Shown here piece by piece: positions 52,688 through 63,860 of a stretch of 64,000 nt of DNA. Under the pieces are notes generated by a model. The model did not search any database, was not told the DNA's origin, and worked only from the letters and a program-made list of their open reading frames with translations. The position numbers were made by a program, and so were the translations under genes. Numbering within the stretch: the first letter of the stretch is position 1; each line of letters begins with the position of its first letter. Source of the stretch: Porites lobata (taxonomy: Eukaryota; Cnidaria; Anthozoa; Scleractinia; Poritidae). The DNA lies in the NCBI GenBank assembly GCA_942486035.1, contig CALNXK010000008.1:2594501-2658500 (forward strand), written 5' to 3'.

Positions 52688-53830
52688 AGACGGACCTCCG
52701 GTCACACAAGCAAGCAACCTCATTTCCATGCGAGAAATCAGTTCAGAATCTGAACTGGGTCGCCGATCGGTTACTCCCACGTCCGCAGGGAATTAACACT
52801 GTAACAGTGAACTTGATTGGCTGTGTAATTTGGAGATCTCGGCTTGCATATCTGCATGTTTCCTTTTGGAAGTGTGGCTAAGCAGTCTCTGGCTAAACTT
52901 CGGAATAGTTTAAGCGAACATCCGACAGCTGAATCAACGTTGCTTGAGGAAGAAGCTTTGTTTAAACTTTTCCTACCAAACGACTTACTTTGAATGAATG
53001 TGATGATTTCCTGCTTTGCTTTGTCTTGCTGGCCTCAGTTCTGCATTCTCAAGGATATTAACTTGGGTGTAAAGGTTTTTCTTTTTTTTCCTGATAGTTC
53101 GCAGCGCGGTTTTTTTTTGCTAAAAAATGCAGCAGAATGATGTTTTGTTTGGCATACGCGTTTTGCCTAGCAGTATTTATTTTGACCTAATACAGTAATA
53201 CAAGTGTCGCGGACCGGAAATTCTTTTTATCCCGTTGACTTCTAAAACCATACAGAGTGGGAACTTCTCAGCTGACTTCTGTCCTTTTTATATATTTGAA
53301 ACTTAAAGTGTATTTTTTTGGAAAAGAATTTGTGACAATTTTTAATAGCACTTTCCTTTTTAAGTAAGCTTTCTCGCAATTCTTTTTTCATGCATAGCAG
53401 ATCGAACGCAGAGTCATGTACAATCAAATCTCAGCTGTCAGCGTCAATGAAAACAAACATGCACGTCAGCTCCAAACCTTTTTGATGAGATAGTATGATC
53501 CTAAAATTGCCTGGAAATGAGACTCGTAGCTCCTGTGACCAGAGGTCATTCTCTTCTCTTGGCGCTTCGCGCCTCGTTGACGCGGCTTCGCCGCAAACCA
53601 TCAGTATCAATAAGAAAAAGTATCCTCTGGAACCCAGGGTACAGGACTACAGCGTTTTGTTCAACATCATGACTGACTGCATTGCATGCTGGGGAAAAAA
53701 AGCAAGAATTTTTTTTTCGTTTTCCAGTGAACACACAAGAATGGTACACGTACGTCTTCTGATGTCACTGATCAAGCGTAACACCAATCAGCAATGGCTG
53801 AGTGACAACAGTACTGTCAATTGGGTCATT
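52688..53830. other. Intergenic, nothing firm recognised
   Basis: A 135-codon open frame at 53495-53902 covers GCGCTTCGCGCCTC and GCGGCTTCGCCGC hairpin motifs and part of the next MITE, so I do not treat it as a gene. No other structure was recognised. Confidence 0.45.
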
Positions 53831-54012
53831 AAAAGAGTGTTTTCACATGACGTCACGGCGGCCATATCGGTGTCTCAAACAATGAAACGGCGGCCATGTT
53901 AGTGTCCCAAACCAATCCTGTGGGAGTTGAATTCTTTTCTTATGTAAACACTTTCTTTTGTGCCAATAAATTTGCATAGATGCTGGCTACGTGAGTGAAA
54001 ACGCTCTAATGG
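53831..54012. mobile_element. MITE with GAGTGTTTTCACATGACGTCA-type ends
   Basis: AGAGTGTTTTCACATGACG at the left is mirrored by TACGTGAGTGAAAACGCTCT at the right. GGCGGCCAT occurs twice inside. It lies about 130 bp upstream of the first exon of the death-domain gene, so it may be part of its promoter region. Confidence 0.65.
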
Positions 54013-54142
54013 CCCACTACTAATTAGCGAATCAGCGGATCGAATCAGAGAAAGATGTAAATGATGGTCATTCTTGTGACTTCGCATACGACTAGTACTC
54101 CGAATCTGAACGCTCTGCTATAATGAGAAATCGGCTTGGACA

Positions 54143-57100
54143 ATGTGTTCTTCAGAAGACGAAGATTTCGAAGATGACGACTTTTCAGACCTTTCGATAG
54201 GTTAGTAAAGTTATCTTGTTTTATAAGTAAATGCCGGAACAGCATAGCCATACGATCGGCGAGAGATGTGTATTGTTGGCGTGAGTGACTAAGATCAAAA
54301 GCAAGGAGTTCGTTAGTGGTACATTTGAAACTGTCAGCTAACTGTTAGCCGAGAATATTGACAAAGAGTATGTTTTCATGAGTCACTCTAGCTCGCCTTA
54401 GTTGAATTCATTGCTTCTCAGCTTTATCAAGTACTGTAACTTCCTCATTTAAGCCTCATTTAATAATTATACAAATCATAATATTTTTTAATTCGGGCAA
54501 GATACTGTAAATTTCAGGCGAACTAGCTCGGGTTTCTGGCGACGTACATGAACAATACTAAAAGGATTGGTTCTCGTGACAGGCGTTTAAAGGCGGAAGG
54601 GGAAGCGAATCATTCCCCTTCTCCTGCCCCTTCAAAACGCCGCAACACAGGCCGTCCGAAATCATATTGCCAAGCGGTAAGTTTTAAAAGTTGCCTGGTC
54701 AGTGCTGCAGATCCGCCGGTGTTTCCAGTGGCTTTATTGGGATAGAAAATAAACAGCGGTGATAAACGTCAACTTATGTATTTATATAACAACTTGACGT
54801 TTCGGAAAGGCTTGCTACGCAGGCTCCCGGGGGGTACTCTACAAATTTTCATGCGGGGAGGCTCCGCCCCGAGGTCCAACCCCTTACCCTCTTATATACC
54901 ATTTTTCACGAAAAAGGTACCCCTTTCTTATACCTTCTAATGACATGGTACGACCTTCCAAGTACCTTGTTTAGAACTTTGCATCCTTTTTGAGTGCTGT
55001 AAATGAACTGCCTTTTAAATAGAAATCAATCACAAAAATAGAAAGTTTTCTCGAATTTATAAAGCCATAAAATTCATCTGTTTGCCCTATGGGCCCTTTC
55101 ACAGACCCAAATGACAAATTTCCCTATCCTTTCGTATACTTCAACGAGTAAAATCCCTATCCTTTCATATGCCTGAAGCCTAAAAAAGGTGTCCCTTTCG
55201 GGCGGAGCCTCCCCGTAAAGGCCATTATAGGCAGTACCCCCCCTGGCACAGGCTACGCTTGGTTGATTAAAATGGTTATTTTAATCATATGGTAATTTTT
55301 CTCCATTGTATTGTTTATTTGTACTATATGTGAATCTTCTTTTTCAAAGCACAGTGTCCGTATTATCCGGGTTTGCGTATAAAGCGAGCTCTCAGAAAAA
55401 ACGTCATGGACAAATGTTTAATTGATCTAAAGAATAGAGCAGCCATTTTTACAAGGAAACGTTAATTTCTTTATATCTATAACTTTATTAAGTTCATCCT
55501 TAAGAAACCTCGAGATCATTTATCATAGTTTCAGACTAAAACCATCTTTCAAGTATTTGTCTTGAAATACGACAATAAAATCCATGACTTTACTTGTAAT
55601 GGCGCTTTTAGTTTGTGACTTAGCCAAGTGGACTTAACATTCGACGGAACGTTTAAAAGGTCATTTGCTGTTTCTGATAGGTTTTCATTAGTAAGATCAG
55701 TATTCTCAGGGTGTTCAGTTAAACTCAGTGCGCAGATAACCAGTGTCCGTAAAGTGAGGTTGACGATGAGAATATGAGACTCGGGACATAGATAAGTGTC
55801 TGTTGTCCGTTTTAACCGGTGTCCGTATTAAGCGGGTTAAGTTTAGAGAAAATATATCAGCTTTTCGTCGGGACAAAGGAAACTGTGCGTTATATACGGG
55901 GGCTCGTATTAAGTGGGTGTCCATAGAGCGGGGTCCCACTATACACTGAACAATTGCAGCCCTGGAAATTGTCACTGTTTTCATGAATGTAGCCTTGAAA
56001 ACTGCAGCAACTGCTCAGCGCTGTTTTTTTTTTTACCTGATACAAGCATTGTTCAAAATCGCGCAAATCTACCTGCTTTTGGGAAGTGTATAAGGCAAAA
56101 TTTTCTGGAAACATCTAAGAAGTGGCAAATTTGATTTCATTAAGTCCTGTCTTCAGTTCACGCATTAACTAGCAATAGTTGACATTCAGCTGGCCCCGTT
56201 CTGTATATTGTAGGTCAATAGTATTCTTGGTCGTTGTGTAGCTCTTTGAAATCTACCGACGCGCGATTCATATTGAAGATTTCACACATATTCCATACAA
56301 TAGGGGAGATAAAAACAGGAAAGGCAAAGGTTCCATGCGCTGATTCAGGTCGATTTACACAGCTTTGATCAAAAATTCTCAGTTTCGAGAATATTTTATT
56401 TCAAACCACAAGAAAAGATTTGATAACAAGTTGGAATTTTTCGCTATTTCTCTTCAACGTTTTACACATACCGTATTTACTCGAATAGACGCCGCGGCGT
56501 TTATTTCATTTTTCACGATCCAGCTGCGGCGTTTATTCGATGGCGGCGTCTATTCGGGGGCGGCGTTTATTCAAAAATCACTTTATTCAGTACTAAATAT
56601 CGTACTACATATGATAACTTTTTTACTGGGTAACAGTAAAACAAACTTTAGGCACGAGTCACTTGAAAGAGAAAGAGAGAAGTCGCCCTTGTAGTATCAG
56701 CGAAGTTCTCTACATTAACAGCAGAATTACGCGTTGCAAAAATTCTTGAAAGAGAACTTAACACAAGAGCAAAATAGTACAATCACTTTGAACTAAAAAA
56801 TGTTGTTCTAAAAGAAAATAAATTTCCATTGCTGGTTTAAACTTGAAATGGACTTTTCTTTACTAATTATTATAAATCATTATTTCCTCAAATAAACGCC
56901 TCACCGTAGACGCGGCGTCTATTCGGGGGCGGCGTCTATTAATATTTTGAGTCTCCAGTGCGGCGTCTATTTGAGGGCGGCGTCTATTCGAGTAAATACG
57001 GTAGTGCAATTTATTTGTCGGAAAGTAAGCCTTGGAAATTCAAAGGTTTGATCAATTCACGCTCGCGCGTTCTAGTCATTTTTGTTAACTATTAAGACAA

Positions 57101-60100
57101 TAATTCAAAAAAAAAAAAACATTATAGAAGGACTTTTGTGAGTAGGGAATACTTGAGTTCAGCACAGAATTTAATTGTCGGTTAATTTCTGTAATCGTCC
57201 ATCATTCTGCTAGCGATAAGCTAGCCCGGCGTTGATTCACTCGTTTGCATAGGGAAACTTGCTTGTTTTTAGACTGAATCGTATTGGCAAAGAGATTGTG
57301 TCTGGCAAGTCGTTTCCAATCAAAGATTTGTTAATGATAAACTCGTGTCTGGCAAACTCTTCAAGTGTTTATATGTGTCTTCCTAACGATTTCGTACTAT
57401 GCGGGCGCGAACAATAGAAACGCCATCATTACCCAACGATTCCATGCGGCCCCTGATCAAGCAAATCGAGATTTCTTCTGGTATACTGACTGCATATTTC
57501 AACTGTGAGTTCTTTTCTATAGATAGACGCGAGCTTCTAGGATGCTAGAAATTCTGAGATATCTCAAAATTCGTCCCATAGATTTTGTCAAACTTCGCAC
57601 TACGGAAGGTAACTTAACTTAGAACAAGCGCCACTGAATCGTAGTGAACAGTTACCGGCACCGTACAAAAGACTTATTGGCGGACTCAAGCCAAACTAAC
57701 TACGAGAGAACGACTGGGCAACCGACGATTTGGCTAACAATAAAGTAAAAAGACTGTTTAGCTGTGACAATAGAACGATCGAAGCGCACCAGTGACATCA
57801 CGAGTCTTTATAGCCAATAACATTAAGGCCTAACTGACAGACGACCAATAACATCGCGACTTAATGGACTAATCAGGTCAATGATCAGAGTTTAATACCA
57901 TCAACTGACGTGATACAACTCACTTTGTCTCTGAAGATGACCTCCTCACAGGTCAGTCAGTCACTGTCAACAACAACAACAGTCCTATTCAGGACTACGC
58001 TCACCCGGAAAATCATCGTCAACCTACTTATGAAATGACTCCTGGCTTCAAACCTTTCAAAGACACATTTTTATTACACGCATTATAAACTATTTTCGGT
58101 TAATTTTTCAGGGTCTTTATTGGTTGATGTTCTAAGAAGGAAACCAGACTTGGAAACAGAGTTAGCTTTGTGTCTTGACAGAGAAACATGGGTAACGCCG
58201 AACTGGGTGCACTTATCCAGGGAAGTAAAAGTTGACGAACAGGTCATAAGTGACCTGGAAGCATATACTGACCGCAGTCCAACCATCCGTCTGTTTGAAC
58301 ACCTTAAATCTATGTACGAATCGTTGACTATCCAGCAACTCAAACAAGCACTTTCGAACATCAGAAGGGATGATCTGAGTACTCTACTAGAGAAAAAAGG
58401 TGATGTCTATTAGATACATGTATGTGAATAGGCGCTCATTTTAAGGAATATTTTGAAAATGCAGTAAATCCTCTATAAAGCCCCCCCCCCCCCCCCCCTC
58501 TCAAATAAGTCCTCCCTTTTCAGGGGAAGAAAGTAAATAAGTCTCCCTTGTCTATTAAGCACCCACCCCTCCCCTGCCGTGATTATTCTTCACTAATGAA
58601 TAAGATACTGTAAAAACGACTGCAAAACTTCATGTGGCGTCCCTGATATTTAAAAATCCCCAAAGACGCAAAATAATTTATGGTATGCGTCCCGTAGGAC
58701 GCAAAAATTGCTCGATCGATCTGAAGGTGTTTTTGTAGAATATCCTGACTGTGTGATTTCTGTGGCTGTTGTTTAACGGCGCATATTTCTTTTAGTCTTT
58801 GTCGTGCTTGACAATAGAAGTTATATTTTTATTTTAGTAAACTGTAATACAGAGTTTTGGAGTCTGTCTTTAGATTAACTGTGTGGTTACCGAGGCCCAG
58901 GGACTCATGTTTTTAAACTGGGACTCAATAATTCTGGACTGATGATTTTTCGCAGGATGAGACCCAGGACTCACCATAACTATTTGTAACAAAATCACTG
59001 GTGTGGACTGATCTAGGAGGTTTTTATTCACGAGCTGAAAGTTCGGATTTGTTTTTGATCCCCGGCTTCATGACCTCCAACTGTGTACTTGAACATTTCC
59101 ACATTGCATTTTAGTTTTTTATGGAGAACTGCTTCCATCGCCTATGTTAGATTAAATAAGCCCACCCTAACCTGAGATCAGGCGTTATTTTATTTTTCAA
59201 TTTTTTTTGGCTTCTTTGTTTCTTTTGGCTCGTGATAGGGAGAGGGCATGATCTCAGGCTAAGCCCACCCTCACAAATAAGCCCCCTGGGGGATGAAACA
59301 ACAAGTGTTATCTTCTATATTTGTATTCGTTGGTGTTGAGTCCTCGCTCGCATAAGAGCGTTCTTCATTTGTATACAGCTATTTCGAGATATTTTTAAAG
59401 GGCACGCGACAATCCCAAGAGGTATTGTGGGTGGTTTTGAGTTCACTGTTCTTCAAAGAAATTTGCAAGAATGTCACGAGAGGCCATGGAATTATGTTTG
59501 CGAGTGCTAAAGGAAAGCAACAATAGTAGTTCGACGAAGTTCGACAGCTGCAGTGTCAGGAACAGTGTATGGGGCATATCCCATATTATCTTTCGGGATT
59601 GTCGCGTGCACATTTCATCGGTCAATCTTTCTTGAAATAGTTGTATGAAGCGCACTTTCTACCCACTATATCGTTAAAGGAAAACTTTTACCCGCAAATA
59701 ACTCTCGTTAACCAAAAGTAAAAACATATTTTATCTTTACTCATTTAATTAATTTTTGGACGTTTTCATACTTAACGAAAAACAATCTACTCAAAACTGT
59801 AATTTAAGTACATTTGTCCCTTTTTCAAAAGGTTTCCTCAACTCTGAAGTGGTTAGCAGAGAAATAACATCACGGAATTTAGACGCGTCTTCAGCAAGGT
59901 TTGGTTGTTTAGATCAATTAGCCTTAGAACTGGATGGTGAATCATTGGTGTTAGGAAATTGGCACAGCCTCGCTCAGAAACTCGGAGTTACATTCACGTC
60001 CCTTAAAATGCTTCAGGAAAAGAGTTACTCAAACAGAAAAGCAACAAGAAGGCTGTTTTCGTATTTGTATTTTGATCCATTGATGACTGTAGAAATCCTG

Positions 60101-60176
60101 GTGAAAGCCCTGGCAAAAATGAAAAGGGATGACGTGGTGCAATTTTTTCAGGAATCTTACTATCTCGATGAAACTG
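54143..60176 (+). CDS. Death-domain protein gene, 5' part (three exons), partial
   Basis: Exon 1 (54143-54200) codes for MCSSEDEDFEDDDFSDLSI and ends in phase 1 before GTTAGT. Exon 2 (58112-58399, 96 codons) begins SLLVDVLRRKPDLETELALC and holds a death domain (NWVHLSREVKVDEQVISDLE, RLFEHLKSMY, LKQALSNIRRDDLSTLLE). Exon 3 (59832-60176, 115 codons) holds a second one (LGNWHSLAQKLGVTFTSLKM, FSYLYFDP, LVKALAKMKRDDVVQFFQE). All junctions are phase 1 with AG/GT borders, so exons 2 and 3 are symmetric and could be gained or skipped freely. Death domains mediate assembly of apoptosis and innate-immunity complexes. No stop was found after exon 3, and the 3' end is probably outside the window. The family is not identified; expanded death-domain sets are typical of anthozoans. 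Confidence 0.65.
54820..55262. mobile_element. Interspersed repeat, CCGGGGGGGTAC-type ends
   Basis: Left CCCGGGGGGTACTCTACAAA, right GGCAGTACCCCCCCTGGCAC. The element has two GGCGGAGCCTCCCCG / CGGGGAGGCTCCGCCC blocks in inverted order near the ends and several ATATACC / CCCTATCCTTTC motifs. I remember it as a common coral repeat. It lies in the first intron of the death-domain gene. Confidence 0.7.
55355..55945. repeat. Repeat with GTGTCCGTATTA motifs
   Basis: GTGTCCGTATTATCCGGG at 55355, AGTGTCCGTAAAGTGAGG at 55742 and GTGTCCGTATTAAGCGGG at 55820, ending GTGGGTGTCCATAGAGCGGG and CCCACTATAC. It looks like one or two diverged copies of the Tc1/mariner-type MITE family seen at 27909-28068. Confidence 0.5.
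56471..57001. mobile_element. MITE with 25-bp CCGTATTTACTCG TIRs and TA target site
   Basis: Perfect 25-bp inverted ends (CCGTATTTACTCGAATAGAC plus five more bases) between TA dinucleotides. Inside each end the block GGCGGCGTCTATTCG is repeated several times; the centre is AT-rich. 531 bp, no coding capacity. Same design as the element at 4366-4626, but a different sequence. Confidence 0.88.
57161..57379 (+). repeat. Inverted repeat, left copy
   Basis: Matches the reverse complement of 63661-63860 with clear divergence and small indels. Shared blocks: CAGAATTT..ATTGTCGG, ATTTCTGTAATCGTCCATC, CTCGTGTCTGGCAAACTC, TCAAGTGTTTAT. Confidence 0.75.
57780..58065. repeat. Recurrent coral-type repeat upstream of death-domain exon
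   Basis: GACGACCAATAACATCGCGA, CTCTGAAGATGACCTCCTCA, CAGTCACTGTCAACAACAAC and GAAATGACTCCTGGCTTCAAACC in this order are what I remember of a common coral interspersed repeat, possibly the end of a Penelope-like or other retroelement. The class is uncertain. Confidence 0.45.
58112..58399 (+). CDS. Death-domain exon 1 of 2
   Basis: Acceptor TTTTTCAG at 58104-58111 and donor GGTGATG at 58399/58400. The six-helix pattern is visible: a first helix around ELALCLDRE, NWVHLSREV with the conserved Trp, a central acidic helix ISDLEAYTD, LFEHLKSMYESLT and a last helix LKQALSNIRRDDLSTLL. The fit to the death-domain pattern is good; the subfamily is unclear. Confidence 0.7.
58460..59300. other. Intron with C-rich repeat fragments
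   Basis: A C19 run at 58480-58498 after GTAAATCCTCTATAAAG, and later AAATAAGCCCACCCTAACC and CACAAATAAGCCCCCTGGGG. These look like pieces of one MITE family (compare 8040-8186). The rest shows nothing clear. Confidence 0.4.
59832..60176 (+). CDS. Death-domain exon 2 of 2
   Basis: Acceptor TTTCAAAAG and donor GGTAAG. After a linker of about 30 residues the helices read LALELDGES, GNWHSLAQKLG, LKMLQEKSYS, RRLFSYLYFDP and LVKALAKMKRDDVVQFF. The Arg-Asp-Asp motif in the last helix is shared with the previous exon (RRDDLSTLL), which suggests that the two arose by exon duplication. Confidence 0.7.
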
Positions 60177-61299
60177 GTAAGTTTGATGGTTAGACAACCT
60201 GCAACAGCAGTCCTTATTATACATTATAATGCTAGGCAGTTTGGAAAGTTCTCGTAGAGTCAACATGCGTATTCTTAGCCGCATTAATTAACGTCGTTTT
60301 CGTTGTTTTCTGCCAGCAGAGTCCTTTATTGCGTGATATATTAGACGGGTAGAAAAGGGGACTTTGCTCTGAGTCTTACTTCCGTCCACTTTTCTAAACG
60401 AAACCATTCTCGTCCCTAGAGCCTAAGCCACTCGGCTTCATTCAAAGGCCACGTGTCTTTAAAACGACGGGCCATAGGGACACGAAGGAGACAAGCTAAA
60501 CGGTTTATAGGTGTATTACTAAGGTCTATAACCAGCCTTTTTCGGTGCGCGTGTCTGTTTGGGAAATTATAAGCAAACCTTTTAATGGGCCCTACAGGTA
60601 CGATGTTCATTTGGCACTTTTAACACATGTCCTAATTTTCCTGCTAACTTGCCCTCTGGGCAACTATGTCGCTAGTTTTACTTGCCGCGTGTATTTTTTG
60701 GTTGCCCCCTAAAAATCACCAGCTCGCTTTGCTCGCAGTTTCATTGAATTTTCAATACTTGTGCCTTCTAACTTTAATGCCTAAGTATTGATAATAGACC
60801 ACTAGTTGGATTTTAGTCAAGGCCACGTGACCAAGAATCAGCCAATGGTGGTTCCTGTTCAGTTGAGTGAAAGTATAGGAATGTAAGATGATTACAAACG
60901 GCACAGAGATGAAGACATTTCGTTTTACACCGGCTTTCCCAACTTTGATATTTTGCTATATGTTTTGATTTGTTAAAATTAAAAGCTGCAAGTTTAAGTT
61001 ACAGTAACAATGGGACGACAAACTTTGATCCTCAATATAAAAGCCTGAAACCAAGCGAAAGCTGTCAGTCTGGCAAGAATTTACAATAGTGCTGTTAAGG
61101 TTAAAACTTGGGCTATTTGAAAAATATTTAGCTGAATGGTTTCGTGTATCAGTGGCCACTGTTTCGTCCGTTTGATGGACTTGGATAAAATTCATGAGAA
61201 ATGAACTTCAACCTATTATATCGGTGTTTCATCTGGTGATGAGACACTGCGTCTTATGCTTGATATATGACAGCAAAATTGCTCAAGTTTTGGAAGCAC
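60177..61299. other. Non-coding stretch after the last death-domain exon
   Basis: I looked for a further phase-1 exon and saw none. No repeat was clearly recognised. It may be intron of the death-domain gene. Confidence 0.4.
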
Positions 61300-61305
61300 A
61301 CCCGC

Positions 61306-62370
61306 CTAAAATACAGAGTCAAAAGGAACAGATTCTATGTGACTCCTCTTTTCACTTGAAACAATAAAATTGCAAGTGTTTCTCCTAGTGCGAAAAAGCA
61401 GTTGTTGCGTCTGGTAGTAATATCTATGATTCTTGTTGATAATCAGTTCACTGTCATTTTTCTTGACAGTTTCTTGTAAATTCCAAGCCTGCACATCCCA
61501 TCATCAAGTGACCTTCATTCCCTCAATGCAACCCTCTTTACGGCTTCAACAATCTTGTTGTCATTTATGACTCCATCAGGAGATGCACCTAATAATGGAT
61601 GTGTCTCAGATAAAAAAAGCCGGACTTGTGTACCTTCTGGTTAGTCTGATTTTCAAATACATGGATGATATTGGATTTTGATTCATCTCTCATGGCTTTA
61701 GTTTGTACTTTCTTGGGATAAAAAAGTACTTCTAAAATAGCTTTTGCTGGGCTTGTTGTTGGCTTTAATAGACATCTCTTGCACTGTGAACTGTTATGCG
61801 TGGTTTCCGTACATCAAACCAAGTTCTTGTTTCATGCTGGCCTTTTGTTCTTGAGCACTTTCATTTCTTTCCTTGGCAGAGTTATATATTCTATCTCTGA
61901 ATCTAAGTACTTTTTCTTCTATGTCTGTCATTGAAAGTGGAGCACACTTAGTAGGGGATACTATATCCCATTTAGACGGTATGTCATTGTCAGAGCTTTC
62001 AGTTTCATCCAGAGGCATTGAATTTTCCGGAAGGTCATGTGGAATGATAATAAGAGAGACAATATTTTTCCTGTGTTTTTTTCTTCTGTGTTTTTAATTT
62101 TTTCAAAAATTAGTTTAAAATCAGCACTGTGTCGTTGTCTGTGAGGAGCACCCACTTCCTTAGGGGCAGTGTTGGTTGAAGCCTTCCAGTCTTTCCTTTT
62201 TTTACCATAAACATGCTTTTCAAACTTCAGTTCCTGAATGGCAGTTGGTTCTTGCTTTCACTTACTGGTAACCTTCCAAGTACATGACTTTGATGTGCGA
62301 GGAAACTGGTCATTTCCTGTCTGTTCATTTTTGTTTGATTTGATGAAGATGTCTTCCATAGCAAACAAAA
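61306..62370 (-). pseudogene. YqaJ-type nuclease family pseudogene
   Basis: The minus strand shows coding-like pieces in several frames, in an order typical of metazoan proteins with a YqaJ viral-recombinase-like domain: FEKHVYGKKRKDW near 62200; RFRDRIYNSAKERNESAQEQ around 61900; then motifs for FDVRKPRITV, TSPAKAILEVLF and SETHPLLGASPDGV; and at the end YYYQTQQLLFRTRR with IESVPFD. GASPDG is the family's conserved core motif, with the catalytic Asp. Frameshifts and stops separate the pieces, and the conserved Glu-x-Lys is disrupted (IVEAVKRV). Such proteins often travel with mobile elements. A further 88-codon open frame upstream (62401-62667) is not recognised. Confidence 0.6.
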
Positions 62371-63660
62371 GTGGCAGTTAAGTGGTTACATAACGTGACG
62401 TCACACTTCTTCTCTCTCTATAAACGTCACACAGTAGAATGACTCAATACTTGGTAATCGAGCATCAACCAATTTTTCCTTGTCGCCGAAAAAACTCTCG
62501 AAAGTGAGAGTTCGAGAGAGTGTTTTGATGAAGTCTGCGTAAATCGCGTATTGCACTTTTTCTTTTTTTATCTCACTTATGGAATACGAGTGAAAATCTC
62601 CCACAGGAATGAAGAATGTTTGAATTCTAATATATCGAAATTGGTCCATATATTGACGACAACACACAGAGCGGGAGTAGCTGTAGAGTCAACTATTTCT
62701 AGTTAGCTGTTAACAGGCTGTAGGATTGTTTTAACGGCGAGTACAAGTTTTGAAAAGCGCCAATAAAAAATTCCTGAATCCGCGCCTCGTTTAACAGTCA
62801 CTGTGACAGTCGAAGCCGATTACGGGAGAATGGAGAGTGAAGATCGCGGCTTTTGTCAGGGGAAAAATGTCTTGTAGAATGTATTACAAGAATAAGACTT
62901 TTTGTATTTTATTCATGTTTATACCAAACTCTACTACAATAATTGCCCCCACAGGGATTTCGCCCAGAAGGCGAAATCCCGAGGAGCACTCTAGTAACTC
63001 GCGCGTATATTAAGGAAAGTACTTACTGTTTCGGTATAACACGAAATTCATGCGTGATAGAATCACGACTAATGACATGACGTAACAATCATTGATTAGT
63101 AAGATCATTACCACTGGTTGATCATTACTACTAGTTGCGAAACTATTCGGGCACGTGAATATTATTCTTATTTACGGTTTGCTTTAACATTTCTTGACTG
63201 ATTGCAGTTCCTGTTGATATCTCTACGTAGATTTCGAATTTTTTGTATCTTCTGTATTTCTGTACATTTTGGACGAAATAAACCATGTGCAGTATTTGAA
63301 ACCTTGGCGACTCGCAGGTAGCAGTACACTTACAGCTGAAATATACAGTCATACAGTCAATGTAGAAAAACTCTCGCTTTGCTTGAATAGGGGCCGCGAG
63401 GAATCGGTAGGTAATGGTAACGTTTCTGTTGTTTGCGCCCGCAAGTACGAATGGTTAGGATGACGTAAGCACAGAACATCCCCAAGGGACCGCTTAGGTA
63501 GATTTTGTGACATTTAGTGTGCAGTCATACTTCGATACTCTTTTGCGTTACGTGTTATCAGTGACATTCTGTGCAGCATTTGTTTCAGTGAAAGTTATGG
63601 ACCAAAATTTTAACGAGACTCGTTAAGCGCAGAATTTATAAGGTGCGTATAACTGTGTTT
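62371..63660. other. Intergenic, one small hairpin
   Basis: GGGATTTCGCC and GGCGAAATCCC around a 5-nt loop at 62955-62981. Otherwise no recognisable structure. The minus-strand open frame 62401-62667 has no known resemblance. Confidence 0.4.
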
Positions 63661-63860
63661 ACATAAACACTTGGAGAGTTTGCCAGACACGAGTTCACAA
63701 ATCCCGCTTTCATTGGAAACCTTGCCAGACACACTTTCTCTCTCTTTGACCGGAATAAGACTCAGCCCCAAACAAGCAAGACGAGTGAACAACGGCTACC
63801 TTCTCACTAGCAGAACGATGGACGATTACAGAAATTCGCCGACAATCAAATTCTGTGCTG
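63661..63860 (-). repeat. Inverted repeat, right copy
   Basis: Reverse complement of the 57161-57379 copy, with indels. Begins ACATAAACACTTGGAGAGTT and ends AATCAAATTCTGTGCTG. Confidence 0.75.

Noticed and set aside
49415..52780. Several long open frames (476, 251, 227, 223 codons) on the minus strand and shorter ones on the plus strand
   Set aside because: They are translations of the right minisatellite array, overlapping each other in different frames.
53495..53902. 135-codon open frame on the plus strand
   Set aside because: It runs through GC-rich hairpin repeats and into a MITE end, and shows no recognisable domain.
61873..62097. 74-codon plus-strand open frame
   Set aside because: It is antisense to the YqaJ-type pseudogene, whose minus-strand motifs explain the region better.
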